Origin: Cladorhizidae sp. MBARI D1340-BT2
Taxonomy: Eukaryota; Porifera; Demospongiae; Poecilosclerida; Cladorhizidae
DNA: 64,000 nt
Assembly (NCBI GenBank): GCA_028752905.1
Contig: JAQNBH010000013.1
Coordinates: 29,976,635-30,040,634, forward strand
Direction of reading: 5' to 3'
Shown piece by piece: positions 1 to 11,777 of the stretch (its first letter is position 1; every line of letters begins with the position of its first letter). The notes under the pieces are model-generated. The model saw nothing but the letters and a program-made list of their open reading frames with translations, was not told the origin of the DNA and made no database searches. Position numbers and translations under genes: made by a program.

Positions 1-170
1 CTTCCATGTCGTTATTTAGTGCGTGTTCCCCTTCCATGTCGTTATTTAGTGCGTGTTCCCCTTCCATGTCGTTATTTAGTGCGTGTTTCCATTCCATGTT
101 ATTATTTAATGCGTGTTCCTATTCCATGTTGCTATTTGTTTGTTTCACTACATTTCCTGTTTCGTTGGCT
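1..170. repeat. 30-bp minisatellite, copy A (truncated by window start)
   Basis: Five to six head-to-tail 30-bp units built on CTTCCATGTCGTTATTTAGT plus GCGTGTTCCC. The last units drift (GTT for GTC, ATTCC for CTTCC). The same array recurs at 33640-33875, which marks the left part of a large direct duplication. The short open frames across it are a by-product of a unit length divisible by three. Confidence 0.9.
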
Positions 171-429
171 GTTGGTGTTAGAGGCAACAATGAACTTTGA
201 ACTCACAGTAACACTTGCAGGCGTCTAAAGGCCCTCACACATCATGGTGGTGGCCAAGGGAGCATTGTATTCCACTGGCACACTGTGTTGCCACTATGCA
301 ATGCTATCATATTCCTTTGTGTGGCTACTATTGCTGGAATGGACATTGACAGCAGCAAAGAAGAGTGGCATTTGACGATGCTTTTGACTCGTAGGAAGTG
401 AAGAAAGAGAAGGATACTGGAGGTCTATA

Positions 430-1012
430 GCTAGCAACTAGCTGTAGCTAACACTTGTTATAGCAGTGTAGTTATAGCTAGGGCATTCTTACCTGACATG
501 GAAATAGCTATAGCTATCACTATAGTATAGTTATAGCTAGGGCATTCTTACCTGACTTGGAAATAGCTATAGCTAACACTAGTTATAGCAGTGTAGTTAT
601 AGCTAGGGCATTCTTACCTGACCTGCAAATAGCTATAGCTAACACTAGTTATAGCAGTATAGTTATAGCTAGGGCATTCTTACCTGACTTGGAAATAGCT
701 ATAGCTAACACTATAGTATAGTTATAGCTAGGGCATTCTTACATGACTTGGAAATAGCTATAGCTAACACTATAGTATAGTTATAGCTAGGGCATTCTTA
801 CCTGACTTGGAACTTGGAAATAGCTATAGCTAGCACTAGTTATAGCAGTGTAGTTATAGCTAGGGCATTCTTACCTGACTTGGAAATAGCTATAGCTAGC
901 ACTAGTTATAGCAGTGTAGTTATAGCTAGGGCATTCTTACCTGACTTGGAAATAGCTATAGCTAACACTAGTTATAGCAGTGTAGTTATAGCTAGGGCAT
1001 TCTTATGACATA
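430..1012. repeat. ~58-66-bp TAGCTATAGC minisatellite, copy A
   Basis: Tandem units of the form AAATAGCTATAGCTA..CACT followed by TAGTTATAGCTAGGGCATTC and TTACCTGACTTGG. Two variants alternate, one with ACTAGTTATAGCAGTG and a shorter one with CACTATAGTATAG. Copy B at 34170-35137 has about seven more units. The 170-430 interval before it is single-copy-looking sequence shared with copy B and carries no recognisable gene. Confidence 0.9.
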
Positions 1013-1099
1013 TACTATAATAACCTCGACCTTTAATTCATCTTTACAGAGCAAAAGACAGATACAAAACTAGCGTCAGACTGGTAGGGCCACCTTACA

Positions 1100-2445
1100 T
1101 AAAATTCCGGGCAAACCCACTATCATCCACTGCCAACTCTCTCTCTTGCACATGCTCATCATGGTGGTTGCCTTCTGTTTATCTAAGTGGATCTTTGATG
1201 AGACAGCTGGATGGAGCAAGTCCAGGTGAAATCGAGGCCTTCCTCCAAGCAGCAGCTCTGCTGATGATGTTCTGATAGTTAAGTGGGGGGTTAAGGATAC
1301 TGAAAAAAGTATGAATCCACCTTTGCCTCATTAGTTCTTGAAGACTGTTTCTTGAGTCCTTTTCAGGGTTTGCATGGCCCTCTGGGCCCACCCATTAGTG
1401 GGAGGATGATAGGGTGACGAGGTGATGTGCCTGTTGCCGTTCTCATGCATGGACTTGTTAAACTCTGCACTGGTGAAGACTGGTCCATCATGGATCTCAG
1501 CAGCTGTGGCAAACTCGACTATCTTGACCTCCAGCCACTTGGAATAGGCATACCACCTCTAGAAACATCCTCCCCGTGAATGGTCCAGCACAGTCGACAT
1601 GAATTCTGGACAATGGGCATTCTGGCCAGTCACAGGGGTGCTGCTGGTGGAGATTTCCGATTCGGCTGACACTGTACATACTCCTCCTCCTTCCCTTCCA
1701 AATCCTTGTCCATGCTGGGCCACCATGAGCCAAGGCCTTCATGAAGGATATTCCTGGGCAGGCCAGGCGCAGTTCTTCGATCACTTTCTTCCTGCCTTGG
1801 TGTGGAATTACCATTCGTTGCCACCACAGCACACAGTCATCCTAGATGCTAAGTTCATCCTTCCTCTGTTGGTAAGGGTGCAAACTCCACCTTGTCCACA
1901 CCTCTCCATCCTTGTATGACCAATTTATGGACATGTGGACGCATCACACGCCAGGTAGAGGTCGTTGTCTGAGTCATGGTGAGCCAACACTCTGGACGAG
2001 GGCAGCAATACCTCGACTTCTACAAAAGCCTTCCCCGAGGCAATCGCCATCACCAGCTGGTGCCTTTTTCACAGCCTCCCGTAGATAGGGACTCACTGGG
2101 TGGAGAGGTTAGGTAAAAACTTGGTGTAATAGTCCCCATTCCGAGGGGTGTTCTTGGTTGCCAGAGCCTGGCTGATGTCGCGCCTTGCCCTCTGTGTGTT
2201 GTGAACCATACTTGGTAATTCAGTGGACTAAATACTCACTTGGAGAAGTATGAAAGCACACCTTGCATTCTTCAGACAAACTCCAGCAGCCTCCAACCTC
2301 TTCAGAACTTTTTCCATATGTTCTGTTTCTGTTTTTCCTGTCACAAGAATGTTGTCAACGGCACAGGGAGCCTTTGCAAGAGGTTGTCCATAGCACGTGG
2401 AACATTGCTTCTACACTGAATAAAATAGATGAACTTCTGCTACAC
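1100..2445 (-). pseudogene. Ty3/gypsy pol remnant (RT end, RNase H, integrase), copy A
   Basis: Reading the minus strand from 2445 down, I see pieces of a gypsy polyprotein in the normal order. First comes DNILVTGKTE followed by VLKRLEAAGVCLKNARC (the stretch after the RT catalytic box). Then RNase H-like text LYLACDAS near 1945, then the integrase zinc-binding and core region: LWWQRMVIPHQGRKKVIEEL, CDWPECPLSRIHVDCAGPF, and IHDGPVFTSAEFNKSMHENG leading to SPYHPPTNGWAQRAM near 1400. Stops and frameshifts break it repeatedly, and no LTRs or gag are visible. It is a dead fragment. The same sequence lies at 35225-36570 with no difference that I could find. Confidence 0.85.
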
Positions 2446-2455
2446 TGAATAAAAT

Positions 2456-5300
2456 AGATTGCTCACTCATACAGACACTGGGCAAGTGACTTACTCATAC
2501 AGACACTGGCCAAGTAACTTACTCATACAGACACTGGGCAAGTGACTTACTCATACAGACACTGGGCAAGTGACTTACTCATTCAGACACTGGGCAAGTG
2601 ACTTACTCATTCAGACACTGGGCAAGTGACTTACTCATACAGACACTTGGCAAGTGACTTACTCATACAGACACTGGGCAAGTGACTTACTCATACAGAC
2701 ACTGGGCAAGTGACTTACTCATACAGACACTTGGCAAGTGACTTACTCATACAGACACTGGGCAAGTGACTTACTCATACAGACACTGGGCAAGTGACTT
2801 ACTCATACAGACACTTGGCAAGTGACTTACTCATACAGACACTTGGCAAGTGACTTACTCATACAGACACTGGCCAAGTGACTTACTCATACAGACACTT
2901 GGCAAGTGACTTACTCATTCAGACACTGGGCAAGTGACTTACTCATACAGACACTTGGCAAGTGACTTACTCATACAGACACTGGGCAAGTGACTTACTC
3001 ATACAGACACTGGGCAAGTGACTTACTCATACAGACACTTGGCAAGTGACTTACTCATACAGACACTTGGCAAGTGACTTACTCATACAGACACTGGCCA
3101 AGTGACTTACTCATACAGACACTTGGCAAGTGACTTACTCATACAGACACTGGGCCAGTGACTTACTAATACAGACACTTGGCAAGTGACTTACTCATAC
3201 AGACACTGGGCAAGTGACTTACTCATACAGACACTGGGCAAGTGACTTACTCATACAGACACTGGCCAAGTGACTTACTCATACAGACACTTGGCAAGTG
3301 ACTTACTCATACAGACACTGGGCATGTGACTTACTCATACAGACACTGGCCAAGTGACTTACTCATACAGACACTGGGCCAGTGACTTACTAATACAGAC
3401 ACTTGGCAAGTGACTTACTCATACAGACACTTGGCAAGTGACTTACTCATATAGACACTGGGCAAGTGACTTACTCATACAGTGACTTACTCATACAGAC
3501 ACTGGGCAAGTGACTTACTCATACAGACACTGGGCAAGTGACTTACTCATACAGACACTGGGCAAGTGACTTACTCATACAGACACTGAGCAAGTGACTT
3601 ACTCATTCAGACACTGGCCAAGTGACTTACTCATTCAGACACTGGCCAAGTGACTTACTCATACAGACACTGGCCAAGTGACTTACTCATTCAGACACTG
3701 GGCAAGTGACTTACTCATACAGTGACTTACTCATACAGACACTGGGCAAGTGACTTACTCATACAGACACTGGGAAAGTGACTTACTCATACAGACACTG
3801 GGAAAGTGACTTACTCATACAGACACTGGCCAAGTGACTTACTCATACAGACACTGGCCAAGTGACTTACTCATTCAGACACTTGGCAAGTGACTTACTC
3901 ATATAGACACTGGCCAAGTGACTTACTCATACAGACACTGGGCAAGTGACTTACTCAGACAGACACTTGGTAAGTGATTTACTCATACAGACACTGGGCC
4001 AGTGATTTACTCATACAGACACTGGTAAAGTGACTTACTCATTCAGACACTTGGAAAGTGACTTTCTCATACAGACACTGGGAAAGTGACTTACACTGGC
4101 CAAGTGACTTAATCATTCAGACACTTGGCAAGTGACTTACTCATATAGACACTGGCCAATTGACTTACTCATGCAGACACTGGGCAAGTGACTTACTCAG
4201 ACAGACACTTGGCAAGTGACTTACTCATACAGACACTGGCCAAGTGATTTACTCATACAGACACTGGTAAAGTGACTTACTCATTCAGACACTTGGAAAG
4301 TGACTTTCTCATACAGACACTGGGAAAGTGACTTACACTGGCCAAGTGACTTAATCATTCAGACACTTGGCAAGTGACTTACTCATATAGACACTGGCCA
4401 ATTGACTTACTCATGCAGACACTGGGCAAGTGACTTACTCAGAGACACTTGGCAAGTGACTTACTCATACAGACACTGGGCAAGTGACTTACTCATACAG
4501 ACACTGGGCAAGTGACTTACTCATTCAGACACTTGGCAAGTGACTTACTCATACAGACACTGGCCAAGTGACTTACTCATACAGACACTGGACAAGTGAC
4601 TTGCTCATACAGACACTGGCCAAGTGACTTACTCATTCAGACACTGGGCAAGTGACTTACTCATACAGACAATGGGCAAGTGACTTACTCATACAGACAC
4701 TGGCCAAGTTACTTACTCATACAGACACTGGCCAAGTGACTTACTCATTCAGACACTGAGCAAGTGACTTACTCATTCAGACACTGGCCAAGTGATTTAC
4801 TCATTCAGACGCTCATACAGACACTGGGCAAGTGACTTACTCATTCAGACACTGAGCAAGTGACTTACTCATTCAGACACTGGCCAAGTGACTTACTCAT
4901 TCAGACACTAGGCAAGTGACTTACTCATTTAGACACTGGCCAAGTGATTTACTCATTCAGACACTCATACAGACACTGGGCAAGTGACTTACTCATACAG
5001 ACACTGGGCAAGTGACTTACTCATTCAGCCACTGGGCAAGTGACTTACTCATTCAGACACTTGGCAAGTGACTTAGGTCCAAGAAATCTAATTCGCATTC
5101 AGTGTGGATGCAACGAACGCGCATTCGCTGAGATCTAACGCGCATTCAGTGTGCAGTGTGGACAGGCCTTTACTCATACAGACACTGGGCAAGTGTTAGT
5201 CATACAGAAACTGGGCAAGTGACTTGCTCATTCAGACACTGGGCAAGTGACTTACTCATACAACACTGAGCAAGTGGCTTACTCATACAGACACAGACTT
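2456..5300. repeat. 28-bp satellite, copy A (~93 units)
   Basis: Unit GGGCAAGTGACTTACTCATA plus CAGACACT, with common variants at the first positions (GGG, TGG, GGC) and ATACAG/ATTCAG. Truncated units reading ATACAGTGACTTAC at about 3480 and 3720 occur in the same order in copy B, so they predate the duplication. A block at 4021-4262 is duplicated at 4263-4500 (period 242), a higher-order repeat private to copy A. The array is interrupted at 5076-5169 by a 94-bp insertion. Copy B (36588-38915) has about 83 units. Confidence 0.95.
5076..5169 (-). mobile_element. 94-bp mini-MITE inserted in satellite copy A
   Basis: The satellite word GTGACTTACTCATAC is split after GTGACTTA. The 94 inserted bases run from GGTCCAAGAAAT to GTGTGGACAGGCCT and are followed by a second TTA, then CTCATAC. 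This leaves a 3-bp TTA target duplication (5073-5075 and 5170-5172). The reverse complement matches 49761-49854 with two differences. A 3-bp TWA target duplication is the hallmark of PIF/Harbinger. Copy B has no such insert. Confidence 0.8.
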
Positions 5301-5639
5301 CTTTTTGTAATACACACTTGGCATTGACAACAAGAGGCAGCTGGCTTGAAAGTTTTGATACAATTAGCACATTCAGTGACTATGGCTATTCCAGATTGCA
5401 CCTTAACCTCCATGTTAGAATATCTGTTTCAACCTCCAGGGATTGCCTTGGAAAAAAATGGATCTGCACCACATTCATTAGGGACATAGTTCATAGAGTG
5501 GATAACTTCCACATGTCTTGATCTCACATGCATCAGGTTCATAGTTCATATATAGAGTAGATAACTTCAACATATCTTCAGCACACCGACTAGTCCAGTG
5601 TCTACAAGCTTGAAGGATGTGAAGTTCTTACTCAACAAT

Positions 5640-6978
5640 ATGTCTCCATGCGTGGTTGCCAGCTTGCCTGTACTTCCTGTTCTGGGTATAAGCTTCTTTC
5701 CAATTCTGGTTCTACCTAGGCCTATTAAGCCTGAAGCTCATTTTGTGCAAGAGTATGCTAGCAACAGTAGATTCATTGACTTTACTACAAGCAATTATGA
5801 GGAAGGAAAATACTTTTAAGGTGATCTGGCTGTCAGTAAGGAACTCATGGTGGCAAAGATGCTGGGGTGAGTGATTACAGAGTAAAACAGGCATGCAGCT
5901 TGAAGAATATAAAATATTGGCATGTTGTATAAGATTAACACAGTAGCTCACAAGGTTGAATGCTTTTCGGTCAAAATATTGGAAAATTATAGAAGAAGGA
6001 TGCATTCCTACTATTCCTACTATTCCTACTATAGTACTCCATAATTTGCTCGAAATTCTAAGCATATTAAGATGTGTTTAAAAAAGCTCATCTGTGCGCT
6101 TTCTTAGGGCACAGGTGTTGTGCATAACTACCAAAATTGCATGCAGCCATGCTTTACCAGCTGCCAGCCAGGCAATCTCGCTCGAATTTGATATTGAATA
6201 GCTTCTTTGTTTAGTGGTGATAGAAGCTATTACATAAGTGAATTCATTACCATTAATATGGAGATTTTTTTATTTGTATTTTTTTTTATACCGAAATTCA
6301 CTTTTTTAATGAAAAAATATAATTCATCTGATGCTGTTATTATTGTTGTCATATTCGCAGATTGCAACGGCAGATGTAAGGGAACTGCAGTACCTCTGCC
6401 CAAATAATACGGTCATTTATGAGCTTGACCTTTCTCTCACACCTTTTGTCATTCCTATAGTCCTCGAAGCCATGGGGATGTGGTCTTCCTACACGTGCAT
6501 TGAATTCAAGCAACACGAAGAGGAACCATACTACATTAAGATAAAGTCAAGCGAACTTGGTTGCTTCTCAGATTTCATCGGGTTCTCAGGCTCGGAACAG
6601 ATTCTTAAACTTGAAATTCCTGCCTGTGGTGTGGTGGGGATTGTCGCGCATGAACTTGGACATAACCTAGGTTTATGGCATGAACAAAGTCGTCCAGATC
6701 GGGACAATTATGTGAAGGTTATCCAAGAAAACATCAAAAGTGATAAATTGTTCAATTTTGAGAAGCGCAATAAGGAAACCATCAACACGCACAACTTGGG
6801 TTACGATTATGATTCAATTATGCATTATCCTGAGTATGCCTTCAGTAGAAATGGAAGGAAGACAATAGAAGTTGTTAACCTGGGTGCTTATGAAGAGCAA
6901 GGATATCCTATCCTTGGGCAAAGGGAGCGGCTGAGTTCTTCCGATACTGCTGTCATCAACAAACTCTACAATTGTTAA
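5640..6978 (+). pseudogene. Astacin metalloprotease pseudogene, copy A
   Basis: Partner of the intact gene at 39289-40682. Exon 1 would be 5640-5866 (donor GTGAGT at 5867) and exon 2 6361-6978 (after TTCGCAG). Exon 2 is open and keeps the zinc motif HELGHNLGLWHEQSRPDRD and the Met-turn SIMHY. Exon 1 is broken: a TAA stop at 5817-5819 replaces Glu in the prodomain motif FEGD, and 13 bp present in copy B are missing after GAACTCAT near 5848, shifting the frame. The conserved Trp near the start of the mature chain (LWPNN in copy B) is Cys here. Exon 2 differs from copy B at nine residues. The gene could give only a truncated prodomain unless transcription starts downstream. Confidence 0.88.
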
Positions 6979-8706
6979 ACAAGACCTTATAATCACTTGC
7001 AGTGAAGATCCTATTTGGTATGTAATTAGAATCTAGTCTGTATAATAATTATATATAGCTACATTAATCTATGAGTAGTTTCAGTTGATTTTTTCATTAA
7101 CTCATCATTGGAATTCAAAGAACCCCAGGCATTGCTTGTGGTAAAACTTACTCAAAGTAGTGGATCCAAGTGGCAGACACACATTAATTGGAGTCTTATG
7201 TTAGTCTATCATGAGTTCTATTATGATTTCATTAGAGTCTATTGTGATAGGTCTTCGATTTAATGATAAATTTCTCCTGACCAAAAATGGCAACGATTTA
7301 TCTTATAATGAATTTTGGGGGGTGTTTTTTTCCTTCTAACATTTCAACCATAATTATCACACACACACACACTCACGCACGCACACACAGTGAAAATTGT
7401 TTCACTGGACAATAAGCTTTTCAACTCTATTAGCCTCATGTCATATGGTGGTGATGTACAAGAAGGAAAACACACCTTTAACTTGGGGAGAAATGTCCCA
7501 CAAGGACAGAACAAGCATGCTTACACCACTCCAACTCCTTTACCTTTTGAACAAGCATAATCCAAACATGAATGCAAAATTTTAAATATGCATCGACAAT
7601 GACTTGTGCAAAATTATAAGTATTTTGGAGCTAAAACCGAAGAAGCTGTCGAATTGACTTTTGGCAAAAATATATATAGCCATGAGCTTCCTTGGTTTCA
7701 GGGGCTCCATTTTGAAGTGTTGGTCAACCTGTGTGCATGCATTGAATGAAGTTCAGTTTTGTGGGGAGGAAGTGGATCACATAAGCAGACCCTTTACCTA
7801 CTACTACTTTATGAGCATAGAAATTCAGATATCCGAATAATCTCTCAACTATACGAGAACAGGTGATATTTATAAAGTTAGTCCATATCTACGACAAGTG
7901 TACCATACTATATTATATACACTATATACACATGAGTGCTTGACCTGACCCGAGGCAAGTGGCTGTGAAGTGTTGCATTTTCAATAATTTGTCTAGAGTC
8001 TAACTTACTTCCCCATGGCATAATATTCCATTCCATCAATATGCTGATGCTACTGATGTATAGATCAATATAGAATTAAGGCTCAGGGATAGGGTTAGGG
8101 CCTGGGCAGTAGTGGCTAGGGCCAGGGCAGTGGCCAGGTTTAGGGCTGGGCAGTCAGTGGCTAGGGCCAAGGCAGTGTCTAGGGTTAGGGCCAGGCAGTG
8201 GATAGGATTAGGACCAGGGCAGTCAGTGACTACAGCCAGGGTAGTGGCTAGGGTTAGGACCAGGGCAATGTTAGGTTTAGAGCTAGAGCTATAGCTAGGG
8301 CTGGGCCAATGGCTAGAGCTATGCCATGTATCAAATTTCATCACGTCATAGTGATGACATAATGCTAGGATGTTTGAGTCAAAGTCTAACAGACTGACTT
8401 TCATATTCAATTGGTGAGGAGTGACACATAATACACATTAGTGATGTTTTAGAATAGGCATCCAGTGGATTGCGTGTACTGCACACGACACATATATATT
8501 TAAAACGCAGCAATCAATTACATCTGGGAACATCAAAAGGGGTACGAGGAAGAAAGTATGTTTTGGAGCCATGCAGGTGTATGTGCAATTCACGAGTGAA
8601 GATTAGTTGTTGTTTTTTGTTTGATTTTACCAACATTTTTTTACCAACAAGCTTAACGGAAAAGTTATTTCTCACTCCAGATTATACAGCACATAATCAT
8701 ATTTTT
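6979..8706. other. 3' flank of duplication copy A, no gene
   Basis: Shared with copy B at 40683-42447. It contains a CA-rich microsatellite near 7360-7390 and, at 8075-8310, a degenerate repeat based on GGGCAGTGGCTAGGGTTAGG. The open frames here are short and lack family features. Copy B has an extra ~85-bp hairpin at about 42020-42105 that is absent here near 8320. Confidence 0.7.
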
Positions 8707-8765
8707 TAAAAGCTCAGATCTGTCACCGGGTGACCTGCCTAACACGGACTTGCAAGAACAATCAG

Positions 8766-9340
8766 CTACTCTGCAGGAGTGAACCTGTTCCTAATTATAA
8801 TTATCACTATTAGTGTTGATAGCATCACAGCCACATTAACACTCTCTCGCTTACCACTCATCCTCTCTACGAAAGCATCACAGGCAGCAATGGCATCTTT
8901 GTGGTAATCTCTAGCTGCATGGAGATCACACACTTCATACATTTTCTTGAAGTTGGTAAATGCTGTCTCAACAAACACTCCTTTCCCTTTCCGTACATCT
9001 ATGCTCCTAGTAAAGAGCACACAAAGAAGACAGTACCCACCATTTTTTTGCCAACTGTAAGTCAACCAGCTGTACTTTTTAAAATACAGATGTAGAAAGC
9101 CACGACCACCTTCACGTGAAAAGTTGTAATCGATATCAGGAGTGAAGTGGTTACAGTAGAAGTTGTACTTTTCATGTTCGGTCAAAGAACTTCTTCTCTT
9201 GGCCAAGTAAGCTACATCTATATTAACTACCGACACCTCAGACTCCTACTCAATACGAGGATGCTTTGGGGATGGTGGAAGAGTATCACTGCTCTGATCA
9301 GATTCCGAGTTATATTCAAAGAATGGTATAATAGAGGAGG
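8766..9340 (-). pseudogene. hAT-type transposase fragment, N-terminal TTF zinc finger
   Basis: Minus-strand reading gives a low-complexity acidic stretch (SESDQSSDTLPPSPKHPRIE, then a stop). It continues with text typical of the TTF-type zinc finger of ZMYM/hAT transposases: YSWLTYSWQKNGGYCLLCVL, then GVFVETAFTNFKK and a terminal YHKDA. It stops at RNRFTPAE, where the family normally continues into the long catalytic region, so only the N-terminal part is present. Upstream on the same strand lies the 25-residue repeat array at 9350-9940, one frame off. It sits 60 bp beyond the end of duplication copy A. Confidence 0.75.
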
Positions 9341-9344
9341 TGGC

Positions 9345-9945
9345 TGTGGTGTCTACGAAGTTGAGGGACTGGGTGATCCAGGGACCACTGTATTACTGTA
9401 TGTGGTTGTGGTGTTTACTTCAGAAGTTGAGAGACTGGGTGATTCAGGGACCACTGTATTACTGTATGTGTACATGGTAGCTGCGGTGTTTACTTCAGAA
9501 GTTGAGGGACTGGGTGATTCAGGGACCACTGTATTACTGTATGTGTACATGGTGGCTGTGGTGTTTACTTCAGAAGTTGAGAGACTGGGTGATTCAGGGA
9601 CCTCTGTATTACTGTATGTGTACATGGTGGCTGTGGTGTTTACTTCAGAAGTTGAGGGACTGAGTGATTCAGGGACCACTGTATTACTGTATGTGTACAT
9701 GGTGGCTGTGGTGTTTACTCCAGAAGTTGAGAGACTGGGTGATTCAGGGACCACTGTATTACTGTATGTGTACATGGTGGCTGTGGTGTTTACTTCAGAA
9801 GTTGAGAGACTGGGTGATTCAGGGACCACTGTATTACTGTATGTGTACATGGTGGCTGTGGTGTTTACTTCAGAAGTTGAGAGACTGGGTGATTCAGGGA
9901 CCACTGTATTACTGTATGTGTACATGGTGGCTGTGATGTCTACTT
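9345..9945. repeat. 75-bp minisatellite, open on both strands
   Basis: About eight 75-bp units containing GTTTACTTCAGAAGTTGAGA and CCACTGTATTACTGTATGTG. Because 75 is divisible by three, the array is open in several frames. The minus strand encodes 25-residue Ser/Thr-rich repeats (MYTYSNTVVPESPSLSTSEV..) leading toward the hAT fragment at 8766-9340. A further partial unit lies at 10147-10200, beyond the rRNA insert. Confidence 0.9.
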
Positions 9946-10146
9946 ACGCTCTCACTCAAATCCCGCCACAGAGTGGCACAGGATCGGCCGACGATGCGCC
10001 CCCACTGAGGGAAGGCTCTCGCCACAGCAGGCCAGAATGCCTGCCTCAGCTTTCAATGCACCCTTCGGGTTTGCCACTAAAAGACTCGCACGCATGTTGC
10101 ATTCCTTGGTCCGTGTTTCAAGATGGGTCGGATGCAGCCATTTGGT
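9946..10146 (-). rRNA. Partial 28S rRNA fragment (degenerate) inside the minisatellite
   Basis: On the minus strand the sequence reads GGCTGCATCCGACCCATCTT, GAAACACGGACCAAGGA, GCGTGCGAGTCTTTTAGTGG, CAAACCCGAAGGGTGCATTG, GGGGGCGCATCGTCGGCC and finally GGATTTGAGTGAGAGC. These are hallmark words of eukaryotic 28S rRNA around the D2 region, with scattered differences from the usual consensus. Both edges abut the 75-bp minisatellite (TACTT on one side, AGAAGTTGAG on the other), so ~200 bp of rDNA interrupts a repeat unit. It cannot make a functional rRNA. Confidence 0.85.
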
Positions 10147-10199
10147 AGAAGTTGAGGGACTGGGTGATTCAGGAACCACTGTATTACTGTATGTGAACA

Positions 10200-10505
10200 T
10201 GCATATATTTTTGTTCATAATTTTGATTATAGCTATTATGAATGCATTTTTTATTGTAGCTATTGTGAATGTAGCTATTGTGAATGTATTTTTATTGTAG
10301 CTATTGTGAATGTATTTGCTATTATGAATGTATTTGCTATTATGAATGTATTTTTATTGTAGCTATTGTGAATGTATTTTTATTGTAGCTATTGTGAATG
10401 TATTTTTATTGTAGCTATTGTGAATTTATTTTGATTGTAGCTATTGTGAATGTATTTTTATTGTAATATTGTAGCTATTGTGAATGTATTTTTTATTCTA
10501 GCTAT
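10200..10505. repeat. ~27-bp AT-rich minisatellite
   Basis: Irregular tandem units of TATTGTAGCTATTGTGAATG followed by TATTTTT, about ten copies with length variants. Confidence 0.85.
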
Positions 10506-10507
10506 TT

Positions 10508-11150
10508 CACACGAGCAGCTGCCACCACATTTGCTGACTGTGCAACACAAGTGACCATGTGAGGTGGACCAGCCTCTCTCTTTCTGTGTGTGTGTGTGCA
10601 TGAGAGTCAGGCCAGCAAGACTAGCTTGCTGTCTCCATTGTTACATCAACTGTCTAGCAGTCACCATTGTTCTATATATAGCCTTAGTTGCAGCTCCATC
10701 CCCAGCCACGCCCTCCCCATTTTAAGTTTTTCTCTTTTTCCAACCAGAGAAGCCTCAAGTATTTTCAGCTGATATTCACTGGCCACATAACCCCGGCAGC
10801 TCTGGTCACAGCAATCATCTGCATCCTTCTCCTCATCTCTGTCCACTTCCTCAACATAGTTCTCCACAAAGTTCTCCACAAGAGAGTCCAGAAGAATCCT
10901 CTGCACGTTCGGCCCAACTTATTGTGGTGGGTGAAGTTGCCTGTGAAGAGGTTGTGCATGTTTAATGTGTCAGTACAAGGAGATATCATGTGTCCCCATC
11001 AAGTGATTCTTGCCTCAAGTCTAATTTGTGGTTGACACTTATTCCTCCTCCCTATTGTATTTTTCAGCGTAGGTTATTTTGGCCTCTGCTATATGGTGTG
11101 GTGCAGGATTGGGCCGCACATTTTGCTCTTCCTAGTACTATCACCATAAG
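10508..11150 (+). repeat. Dispersed ~640-bp repeat, copy 1
   Basis: Closely similar to 25565-26182, from GCAGCTGCCACCACATTTGC to CTTCCTAGTACTATCACCAT. Both copies run into ATT-rich sequence at the right. It includes AAGCCTCAAGTATTTTCAGC and a run that could encode hydrophobic residues, but no frame is convincingly conserved between copies. Family unknown; probably a non-autonomous mobile element. Confidence 0.7.
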
Positions 11151-11171
11151 GGCTAGAATTTTCATGTGCTC

Positions 11172-11777
<606 letters not shown>

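Larger units (their letters stand above)
1..8706. repeat. Segmental duplication, copy A (>=8.7 kb)
   Basis: The order of elements here (30-bp array, TAGCTATAGC array, gypsy remnant, 28-bp satellite, astacin gene, 3' flank with CA microsatellite and GGGCAGTGGCTAGG repeats) recurs in the same orientation at 33640-42447. Similarity stops near 8706, after the shared sequence ending ACAGCACATAATC. The left end lies outside the window. The copies differ by satellite copy number, small indels and scattered substitutions, except for an apparently identical stretch at about 450-2470. Confidence 0.93.

Noticed and set aside
1599..1919. Plus-strand 106-codon frame
   Set aside because: It overlaps the minus-strand gypsy integrase reading, which has recognisable family text.
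2456..5300. Regular 28-bp repeats as a CRISPR array
   Set aside because: Units are contiguous with no spacers, and the context is clearly eukaryotic. It is a satellite.
8075..8310. Interstitial telomeric repeat (TTAGGG words)
   Set aside because: TTAGGG occurs only as part of a longer degenerate GGGCAGTGGCTAGGGTTAGG unit, not in tandem.
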